Source: Hymenobacter gummosus (GTDB lineage: Bacteria; Bacteroidota; Bacteroidia; Cytophagales; Hymenobacteraceae). From it: a stretch of DNA of 64,000 bases. The position numbers were made by a program, and so were the translations under genes. Positions 17,900-25,600 of the stretch are shown in pieces (within the stretch, counting starts at the first letter, position 1; every line of letters starts with the position of its first letter). Under the pieces are notes generated by a model. The model worked only from the letters and a program-made list of their open reading frames with translations. It ran no database searches and had not been told where the DNA came from. Where the stretch lies: the NCBI RefSeq assembly GCF_003970915.1, contig NZ_RXOF01000008.1, positions 211,505 through 275,504 of the forward strand, in the 5' to 3' direction.

Positions 17900-18229
17900 G
17901 TGTGTGGGAATGGTGTTGAGTGTGGTTGAGAGAAATGGCGTGTAACAGGGCCGGCCCGAGGGCTTCGGCAACGGCATGAGGCAGCCGGGCTCCGGGCCAG
18001 GCGGGCCCGGAACGCAGGTGCAGTCAGGTACTCTTGTAAATGGGGGCCGAACAGGGGCGGCTAGTGGCCGACGGCGGGCAGCGGCGCCCTAGTTGGCCGG
18101 GCGTGCCCCGGCGGCGCGGGCGCGGCGCACGGGGGCGCCAGGCGGGCGGCCGGAGCCGCGGGGTTGGCGCCTCGCGGAGAAGCGGCGCAACCAGCTATTG
18201 GAGCAGTCATAAGAGCGGTGGGATTGGGT

Positions 18230-18261
18230 CAAATATATCGGCCTTGTTTTCTAAAAATCAA
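18230..18261 (-). promoter_or_regulatory. Core promoter of the susC beta-glucan operon
   Basis: On the minus strand TTG (18259-18261) is followed after 21 bp by TATATTTG (18230-18237), a full match to the Bacteroidota consensus TTG-N19/21-TAnnTTTG. Transcription should start near 18222, giving a leader of about 320 nt before susC. The same layout occurs at 27167-27197 and 29100-29130. The rest of the 17900-18432 gap shows no gene. Confidence 0.82.
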
Positions 18262-18320
18262 GAGCCAAAAATGCCCATACAGCCCAAAATCAGCGTTTTT
18301 CGCCTACGTCGCACGTTTAG

Positions 18321-18340
18321 CTGTACGCTTAGCCCACCCA
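18321..18340 (-). promoter_or_regulatory. Shared upstream element 1 of the beta-glucan promoters
   Basis: This 20-bp stretch (minus-strand core GGGCTAAGCGTACAG) recurs almost unchanged at 27246-27265 and in weaker form at 29190-29209. It lies 60 bp upstream of the -33 TTG of the susC promoter. Placement and conservation suggest an activator binding site; the factor is unknown. Confidence 0.7.
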
Positions 18341-18364
18341 CTTTTTTCGCCTATTTATGCCCTA

Positions 18365-18380
18365 CTGCAATCGATTGCAG
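18365..18380. promoter_or_regulatory. 16-bp perfect palindrome upstream of the susC promoter
   Basis: CTGCAATCGATTGCAG is a perfect palindrome with a central CG, the form of LacI/GalR-family operators. It lies about 100 bp upstream of the -33 box, between the sensor gene's terminator and the susC promoter. A dimeric regulator is likely; which one is unknown. Confidence 0.5.
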
Positions 18381-18417
18381 CATTCCCCCGAATCCGGGGT
18401 GACGGGTAAAAAACACG

Positions 18418-18449
18418 AAAAAAAATGGGCGTTTAGCCCACTTTTTTTT
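18418..18449 (-). terminator. Intrinsic terminator overlapping the sensor gene stop codon
   Basis: The stem TGGGC/GCCCA (18426-18430 with 18436-18440) is flanked by eight A and eight T. The TAA stop codon of the sensor gene (18433-18435) lies in the loop. On the minus strand the hairpin is followed by eight T, an ideal terminator. It separates the sensor transcript from the susC promoter. Confidence 0.88.
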
Positions 18450-20499
18450 CAGTGGTTTTTGCTTTGCCGACCCAGGCCTCCACTTTGCGCGCCAGTCCCG
18501 GCGCCACGGCGGCTTCCTCCTCTCCTACTTCCTCGGCTTCGGTGCTGGTATCGTCGAGCAGCAGCTGGGTCCAGCTCTCGTCTTCGGCCGCATCACCCGC
18601 CTGCCGGCGCATGGCTTCGAGCACCTTCTGACTGAAGCTCCAGCAGGTGGCGCGGCGCAGCTCCAGCACCCGCGAGAGTTCCTGGGCCGAGTAGCTGCCC
18701 TTGTGCGTGTGCAGCAGAAACACCGCATAGAAGGCCTTCACGATGGGAAACTTGCACTTCTGCAGCAGGGTGTAGGCCGTGGCCGATTCCACGTAGCGGC
18801 AGCGGGTGCAGCGGCGGGAGTGCGGCTCCCGCCCCTCGCAGTAGTTATCGTGCCCGCACTTGCGGCAGTGGTAGCCCTGGGCCCACTTAAGGTCGGCCAG
18901 GTAGCTCAGGCAGGCGTCCTTATCGGGGTAAATCTGGCTGAACTCGCCGAAATCCACCTCCTGCGACAACACGCGGGCGGCCTGGGCCTTCTGCAGGTCG
19001 CGCTGCAGGTCACCGTTGAGCTTCTCGATGGCGGCCGACTGCAAGGCGAGCAGACCGTTGGCCTGCAGCAGCTCCCGGTTCTGGGCCGCAATGGTGTCGC
19101 CCTGGCGGCGCAGCTCCTCGGTGCGCTGGGCCACTAGGTTTTCCAGCTCGGTATTGAGCTGATCCTTAAGCTCATCGTTCTGCCGCAGCTGCTCCACCAG
19201 CTGCTCCTGTACCTCGTGCTTTTTGCGCAGCTGCTTCACCAGGCGCTGCTGGGCTTTAAGCGTCGCATCCTGGATACCCTTGATTTTCTCGCCCAGGGCG
19301 TAGGACAGAATCACCACTTCCAGCACGAAGGCCGCGTTCATGCTATACACCGTGAAGGCGTTGGTGAAGGTGTCAATGCCGAGCTTGCGCAGAATGAGGA
19401 AGCCCACGCTGACGACGACCAGCGTGTGGGACAACAGAAAGAAGCGGGCCGGCCGGAAACCGCGGCGCCACACCCGCACCGCCGCCACGAACAGCATGCC
19501 GTAGGGCAGCAGATACAGCCAGAAGCTCAGGTCCGACTGCCACCAGAAGGCGTCGAGCAGCAGGGCGGCGGCACTGAGCAGCACCACGTTGCGTACCCAG
19601 GGGTCGTAGCGGGGCAGGCGCTGCGGGGCGTCGAGGAAGTGGCGGGCGTAGTAGCTGAAGGTGAGCAGCAGCAGCGGGGCCGACAGATTGGTAATCAGCT
19701 GGTTGAACCACGGGTAATCGGGCCAGAGGTATTGGAAGCCCAGGCCGTCTTCGGACAAGAACACGAGGCTGCAGCTGAGCACGTAGAGCACGTAGCGCAG
19801 GTAGGTCTGCTCGTGGGTGAAGAAGTACAGGCAGAGGTTGTACACCACCATGATGAGCAGGATGCCGTAGAAGCCGCCCAGCAGGCCGTACTCCATCTGG
19901 AAGTTCTCGACGAGGCCCTGCTCGGTGCGCAGGCGGGCCAGGAAACTGGTTTTGGAATTGGCCTGCAGCCGCAGGTAGTAGGTGCGGGTGCCGTCGGGGT
20001 GCTGGGGCAGGCGCAGCAGGAAGTTCTTGTAACCGTAGGCGCGGGAGGAAAAGGCGTGGTCGGCACCGGTGCGCACGGCGCCCTGGCCGGTGGCTGCGTC
20101 GGGGAAGAAAACGGCTTCGCTGATGTGGGAGTCGTACAGCTCCAGGTACCAGTGCTGGGGCTGGGGGCCGAGGGCGCGCACCGTCAGGCGCAGCCAGTAG
20201 GCCGAGCCGGGGTGCTGCATGTTGGTGGAAATGGTAGAGCCGGCCACGAAACGGGCGGCATTTACGCCCAGCTGCACGTCGCTCAGCGTCATGCGGCCGC
20301 TCGGGTCTTCGAGTACGCTGTAGTGCTGGGGCAGAATGAGCACTTCTTCCTGGTCGGCGCGCACGGTGAGCTGCTGCTCGGGTCCGGGCGGGGCCGCGGC
20401 GGCGGGGCGCCAGAGCAGCAGTAGCAAGGTGAGCCAGCCGAGGCAGCGGGCCAGCGGCGGCAGAATGGCTATGTTGGGAAGCTTGGTGGTGGGGCGCAT
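18433..20499 (-). CDS. 7TMR-DISM membrane sensor fused to a transposase-type (IS1595-like) zinc ribbon/HTH module
   Basis: 688 residues from the ATG at 20497-20499. Domains in order: signal peptide (1-35); 7TMR-DISM extracellular domain (about 40-190); seven membrane segments (about 203-405); a long coiled coil (about 405-510); then a cytoplasmic module (about 515-632). That module has Cys545, Cys548, Cys564 and Cys567 and the helical block FPIVKAFYAVFLLHTHKGSY, which closely resembles the zinc ribbon and following helices of IS1595/ISXO2-type transposases. No DDE domain follows; the tail is acidic. No kinase, cyclase or GGDEF domain is present. It probably senses a glycan or cell-envelope signal and acts through DNA or protein binding. 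It is located directly upstream of the susC promoter, and has its own promoter and terminator. Confidence 0.85.
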   Translation of the reverse strand: MRPTTKLPNIAILPPLARCLGWLTLLLLLWRPAAAAPPGPEQQLTVRADQEEVLILPQHYSVLEDPSGRMTLSDVQLGVNAARFVAGSTISTNMQHPGSAYWLRLTVRALGPQPQHWYLELYDSHISEAVFFPDAATGQGAVRTGADHAFSSRAYGYKNFLLRLPQHPDGTRTYYLRLQANSKTSFLARLRTEQGLVENFQMEYGLLGGFYGILLIMVVYNLCLYFFTHEQTYLRYVLYVLSCSLVFLSEDGLGFQYLWPDYPWFNQLITNLSAPLLLLTFSYYARHFLDAPQRLPRYDPWVRNVVLLSAAALLLDAFWWQSDLSFWLYLLPYGMLFVAAVRVWRRGFRPARFFLLSHTLVVVSVGFLILRKLGIDTFTNAFTVYSMNAAFVLEVVILSYALGEKIKGIQDATLKAQQRLVKQLRKKHEVQEQLVEQLRQNDELKDQLNTELENLVAQRTEELRRQGDTIAAQNRELLQANGLLALQSAAIEKLNGDLQRDLQKAQAARVLSQEVDFGEFSQIYPDKDACLSYLADLKWAQGYHCRKCGHDNYCEGREPHSRRCTRCRYVESATAYTLLQKCKFPIVKAFYAVFLLHTHKGSYSAQELSRVLELRRATCWSFSQKVLEAMRRQAGDAAEDESWTQLLLDDTSTEAEEVGEEEAAVAPGLARKVEAWVGKAKTTEKKVG

Positions 20500-20614
20500 G
20501 GTGGTGGGCAGAGAGGCTGGAAGCTGCCCGCGCGGCGGCTGCCAGGGGCAGCTCACCGGAGCGGTAGCGGTTGGCTAGCAGCTCATCGTCAAGATATTCG
20601 GCTAAAAAAGATCA

Positions 20615-20667
20615 GGTGACAATGAGGCCGTAGCCTACCAAAAGTAAGTACTAGCTCACTGTCACCC
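20615..20667. terminator. Hairpin between the GH5 and sensor genes
   Basis: The arms 20615-20626 and 20656-20667 pair at 11 of 12 positions; the loop is 29 nt. It lies 41 bp after the GH5 stop codon and overlaps the putative sensor promoter. It lacks a strong T run, so a terminator role is tentative. Confidence 0.45.
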
Positions 20668-20670
20668 AAT
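20639..20670 (-). promoter_or_regulatory. Putative promoter of the 7TMR-DISM sensor gene
   Basis: On the minus strand TTG (20668-20670) is followed after 20 bp by TACTTTTTG (20639-20647), which has one T more than TAnnTTTG. It would give the sensor its own transcript with a leader of about 130 nt. Confidence 0.45.
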
Positions 20671-20707
20671 GCGTAGTAGTTCGCCGGGCCCAATGGCCCA
20701 GCTTAGG

Positions 20708-22585
20708 CTATTGGCCGCCCTGCGCCGCGGCTTTGGTTTCGGCGAAGCGCAGCCAGCCCAGCACGGCCCCGGGCTGCTCTACCAGCAGCCGCAGCGTGTG
20801 CGTGCCGGCCGGCAGGGAGGCAGTGCCGCCGGCCACGGTTTGCCAGCCTGTCGTTGCCGGGTCGGCGGCGACAGTAAACGTGCCCACGGTAGCCTCCCCG
20901 AGCTTCAACTGCAGCCGGGCCGGGGCCGGGCCGGAGTTGGTGGCGCGCAGCTGCAGGGCGTACTGGCCGGCCTTGGGCACCGTCACGGTGTAGCTCAGCC
21001 ACTCCCCGGCTTCGGTGTGGGCTACGGCGTAGCCACCAGCGCCGGCTTCGGTAGACGCCTGAATATCAACGCCGTCGTTGCGGTACTGGTCGCCGGTGTT
21101 GGTGGGCTTATGCTCGCGGTAGTCTATCCGGGCCGAGTAGGTATCGTGGTAGGCCACACCGTCGCGGCCGAGGTCGTAGGCAGCGGCGGGAATGGTGGCG
21201 GGCAGGGTGTGGCGGGCGAAGGGCTGGCGGGCGTCGGCGGGCTGCAGCAGAGCGAAGAGGGCGTCGCGGTTGACTTCGCAGTTCTCAAACTTACTGTTCT
21301 GCAGCAGCTTGGCGCGGCCCTCCGCCGTCAGGATGCTGCCGTAGGGCTTCACCCGCAGAAAGCTGGTGCCGGCGTCGACGCGCTTCAGGTTCCAGTGGCA
21401 CCAGCCGATGTTCTGGGCGTTGAGTTGCTGCACGGCGGCGGCAAACCACTCGTTGGAATTTTCGCCCGTCTCCCCTACCCACACCGGCACCTGCCACCGG
21501 TCCCGGAAGGCCGCCAGGTTCCGCACCAGGTTGATCTGGTTGGGGTTGGGGTCGGCGGCCTGCGCGTCGTTGGGGCACCAGTAGCGGTGCGAATTATACA
21601 CCAAGCCGGTTTTGTCCTTGACGCGCAACTTGTCCGGGGTCAGGTTGGTGTACTCGTTGCCGTAGCCGTTGCCTTCCAGCAGCAGCAGGTGCTCATCCTT
21701 CTGGGCCCGCACCGCGTCGATAAGCCGGCTGTAAAAGGCGCTTAGCTCCTGGTTGTCAGCCGACAGCCCGTGCTCGGCGTTCAGGTTGTGCGGCTCGTTG
21801 ATGAGGTCGTACATGGCAATGCGCGGGTCGTTCTTGTAGCGCCGGGCCAGCTGTTCCCAGAGGCGCACGGTCACGTCCTGGTAGATGAGGCGGCCCTTGG
21901 CGTCGCGGCGCTTCCACAAATCCAGGGGGCGGAAGTTGTCGTTGATGTTGGGGTCGGTGCCCTGGCCGCCGGGGGCCGCGTGCAGGTCGAGCACCACGTA
22001 CAGCTGGTCGGCGGCGCACCAGCCGAGCACGTTGTCGATGGCCCGGATGCCGTCGAGCTGGTCGAGGTCGGTGAAGAGCTGGCCCGCATCGTACCACTGG
22101 CTGAGCGTCTGCACGTACGCGGTCAGGGCGGCGTCGCTCTTGGGGCTTTGCAGGGCCTTGGTGCGGGCCCAGCGCTGCTGCTGGGTCAGAAACAAATCGT
22201 AGTGAAAGGGCAGCCGCACGCAGTTAAAGCCCTGTTTGGCAATAAAATCAATGTCGGCCTTGGTGACGAAGCCGGCGCGGTACTGGCGGTAGAACTCCTC
22301 CACGTCCTTCTCGGGCATGGTGCGCAGCAGGCCCTGCTGGATGCGGCGCTGGCAGTCGAGGGTGTCGGTTTTGAGGATGTAGCTTTCCTGCAGCAGCCAG
22401 CCGCCCACGTTCACGCCGCGCAGCACCACCGGCTGGCCCTGGGCATTCACAATCTGCGGACCGCGGGCTGCTAAGCGGCTCATTTGCTGGGCCGAAGCGG
22501 TGCAGGCAAGCAGGGCCAGCGCCCCGGTCAGGGCAGTCAGGCGGATACTACGGGTCGGGCGGTTGGGGAAAAAAGTTGGATTCAT
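20708..22585 (-). CDS. Glycoside hydrolase family 5 (exo-beta-1,3-glucanase-like) with C-terminal carbohydrate-binding domain
   Basis: 625 residues from the ATG at 22583-22585, which begins a clear signal peptide. The GH5 catalytic domain spans about 40-460: RGVNVGGW, DLHAAPGGQG, acid/base Glu264 in LINEPHN and nucleophile Glu372 in VGETGEN. The DLHAAPGGQ block is like that of yeast-type exo-1,3-glucanases. A beta-sandwich module of CBM6 type follows (about 490-612; DIQAS...GGYAVAHTEAGEWLSY, ending GWLRFAE). No T9SS domain is seen. It should cut beta-1,3-glucan or side-branched products from the GH16 enzymes. It is read after the large GH16 gene but is separated from it by a terminator hairpin. 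Confidence 0.88.
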   Translation of the reverse strand: MNPTFFPNRPTRSIRLTALTGALALLACTASAQQMSRLAARGPQIVNAQGQPVVLRGVNVGGWLLQESYILKTDTLDCQRRIQQGLLRTMPEKDVEEFYRQYRAGFVTKADIDFIAKQGFNCVRLPFHYDLFLTQQQRWARTKALQSPKSDAALTAYVQTLSQWYDAGQLFTDLDQLDGIRAIDNVLGWCAADQLYVVLDLHAAPGGQGTDPNINDNFRPLDLWKRRDAKGRLIYQDVTVRLWEQLARRYKNDPRIAMYDLINEPHNLNAEHGLSADNQELSAFYSRLIDAVRAQKDEHLLLLEGNGYGNEYTNLTPDKLRVKDKTGLVYNSHRYWCPNDAQAADPNPNQINLVRNLAAFRDRWQVPVWVGETGENSNEWFAAAVQQLNAQNIGWCHWNLKRVDAGTSFLRVKPYGSILTAEGRAKLLQNSKFENCEVNRDALFALLQPADARQPFARHTLPATIPAAAYDLGRDGVAYHDTYSARIDYREHKPTNTGDQYRNDGVDIQASTEAGAGGYAVAHTEAGEWLSYTVTVPKAGQYALQLRATNSGPAPARLQLKLGEATVGTFTVAADPATTGWQTVAGGTASLPAGTHTLRLLVEQPGAVLGWLRFAETKAAAQGGQ

Positions 22586-22623
22586 AGCCTCAGAAAGGGA
22601 AAACGGAAGCCCTGTAAAGCGAG

Positions 22624-22652
22624 AAACAGGATGGGGAAGCCCCACCCTGTTT
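22624..22652 (-). terminator. Intrinsic terminator after the large GH16 gene
   Basis: A 13-bp stem (22624-22636 with 22640-22652) and a 3-nt loop. The one non-Watson-Crick position is a G-U pair only on the minus-strand transcript, indicating selection in that direction. It sits between the GH16 stop codon (22680) and the GH5 start (22585), followed by a T-rich stretch. Confidence 0.78.
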
Positions 22653-22679
22653 TCCTCGCATTCACTCACTTCATTGAGT

Positions 22680-25600
22680 TTACTGTTTGACGATGCGCTG
22701 CATCTGCACGCCGGCCTTGCCGCGCACGGTCAGGAAATACACGCCCCGGCGCAGGGCCCGCAGGTCCAGGGTAGCCGACTGCTGCTGAGCGGCTTGCTCC
22801 AGCACGGTGCGGCCCAGCGCATCGGTCAGGGTGAGGGTGGCCGGGCCGCCGGGCAGCACTACGGTCAGCTCCTCGGTGGCCGGGTTCGGGAAGGCCAGGG
22901 CGGCACTGGCGCGGGCGGCGGTGGTAGCCAGGGCGGTGCGGGCGGCGGTGCAGCTCTGGCCCGCGGTGTAGGTGAAGGGCGAGGCCGCGTTGTTGCGCTC
23001 GGGGCCCCCAGCCCCTACCTGGTAGGTGAAGTAAAGGCTGGTAACCGTGCCGCTTGCCAGCGCCAGGGTGTAGGTGAAGTCCCCGGCGGCGTTTTTGGTC
23101 ATGCTGTAGCCGGGGTAGGTGCCGGAGCTGCCCACACGCAGGTACAGGATGGCCAGGTTGCCGCCCGCCGTGGCTCCTAGCGGATGGAAGGTAAACGTCA
23201 CGTTACCGCCGCTGCTCACCGCCCCGTAGCTGAAGTCGGTGGTGGTGGCGCAGTAGCTGCCGCCGCTGCTGCCGTTCACCGTCACCGATACGGCGCTGGA
23301 GGTCGTCACGGCGCCGGCGTTGTCGGTGGCGCGGGCGGTAACAGAGTAGGTGCCGGCGGCTACACCGGTCCAGGAGTAAGTGTAGGGGCTGCTGGTGTCG
23401 GTACCGAGCAGCGTCGAGCCCTGGTAGAAGTCGACTTTGCTGATGGTCCCGTCCGAATTCGAAGCATTGGCGGCCAGGCTGATAGTGGCCGGGGCCGTGA
23501 ACGAAGCGCCGGCCGCGGGCGAAGTCAGGCTGACGCTCGGGGCGGCGTTGGTAGTGCCGGCGGCAAACGACAGCCAGTTGAGGTTGGCGCCCGCTGCGGG
23601 GGCGTACACCCGCAGGGTCTGGGCGCCGGCGGGCAGGGTTACGCTGGTCGTCGCCGTGGCCCAGGTCTGCCAGCCGCCGGTGTTGGCCACGTTCACGCTG
23701 CCCAAGGTGGTACCGGCGCTGTTGCGCAGCTGCAGCTGTCCGCCGCCCGTGGCACTGGCCACCCGGAAGCTCACGGTGTAGGTGCCGGCCGAGGCCACAT
23801 TCACGGCATAGTCCATCCAGTCGCCGGCGTCAATCCAGCCCACGTTCAGGCCGCCGCCGGTGTCGGTGGTGGCTTCCGTCTGAATGCCCGATTGGGTAGT
23901 AAACGACTCCGCCTCAATCTTGCCCGGAATGGCCTGCCCCGTCGGCGCAGCCGCCACCGTCACCGATACGGCGCTGGAGGTCGTCACGGCGCCGGCGTTG
24001 TCGGTGGCGCGGGCAGTGATGGAGTAGGTGCCGGCGGCTACGCCGGTCCAGCTGTAGCTGTAGGGGCTGCTGGTGTCGGTACCGAGCAGCGTCGAGCCCT
24101 GGTAGAAGTCGACTTTGCTGATCGAGCCGTCCGAATCCGAGGCATTGGCCGCCAGGCTGATGGTGGCCGGGGCCGTGAACGAAGCACCGGCCGCGGGCGA
24201 AGTCAGACTAACCGACGGGGCCACGTTCGTCGCGCCGTTCTTGGTCAGGCTGCGCAGGTTATCCACGTAGAAAGTGTGGCCGGTCAGCGTATTTGGGGCG
24301 AACAGGAACACGGAGTTGTCCACGTCGGCGTCGGGGGTGCTGGGGTCGGGGGCGCTGGCGAAGGTGAAGATGAGCGTGTGCCAGGCGTTGGTTTGCTTTA
24401 CCACGGCCTGGTAGATGCTGTGGCGGCCGGTGGGGTAGTTCTGGGGCCGGGAGGCGGCGCTGCTTTCCAGCTGCCAGCTGATGACGGTGCCGGCCGGGGC
24501 GGCGGTGTACACGTCCATGGCAAACACCTTGTCTCCCTTTTTGTAGGCCGCGCCGTCCTTGGTCAGCTGGTTGCGGAAGGCCAGCACGTCGTACTGCTCG
24601 GTCACGTTGCGGGCGTACTGGCCCACTTTGGCCGAAGTATTGATGCCCGTAGCCGACGGATTGTTCACGGCCGCCGCGTAGGTGCCGGTGCCGCTCAGGA
24701 AGGTCAGGTTGCGCGTCGCGTCGTAGTTCTCGAACACGGTGCCGGCCGCGTAGGTCGGCGCGGCGGCCCGCTTGATGATGCGGATGTTGTCGACGTAGTA
24801 CGTGTCGCCGGTCAGCGAATTATTGCCGAACAGGAAGGCCAGCTCGTCGATGGCCACGTTGGCCGTGCCCGCGTCGGGCGAGGTTACGTAGTTGAAGGTC
24901 AGCGTCTGCCACTGGTTCTGCACCGTGGTGCGGGCCTCGTAGGTGCTGTTGCGGCCGGCCGGGTACGTGCCCGCGGCGGCGGCTTTGTTCTGCAGGTTCA
25001 GCAGCACGGCGGTGCCCACCGGCGCGGCCGTGTACACGTCGGCCTGAATCTGATAAGTCTGGTTTTTAAACAGGGCCGCGTCCTCGATGATGGTGCCGGC
25101 CGGCGTCGCGTCGAAAAACAGCACGTCGTACTGCTCCGAGCTGTTGCGCACGTAGCGGGCTACCCGGGCCGAGGTGTTCACGCCCGAGGCCGAAGGGTTG
25201 GTGAAGTTGGCCGTGTAGGCGCCGTTGGTCTTGGCGGCGTTCTGCTTGATGCGGGCCGCGCCGTCGTAGTTGATCAGCACGTCGGTGCTCACCACGGCCG
25301 GCACGGGCTGCTGCTTCACCAGCAGGTTGTCGAAGTAGAAGGTGGCGCCGGAGCTGCTGGCGGGCTGAAACAGCAAAGTCACGTTGTCGATGCTGTAGAT
25401 GCTGGTGCCCGCGTCGATGCTGCGCTCCAGGTCGAACTCCAGGGTTTCCCAGGCATTCTGCCGGCTGGTGTAAGCGCGGTATGCGCTGTGGCGGCCCAGC
25501 GGGAAGTTGGTGGCCGTCGTGACGGAGCTGTTTTCCAGCTGCAGCGTCACCTTGCTGCCTACCGGCGCGGTGGAGTACACGTCGAGGTAGATTTTCTTGC

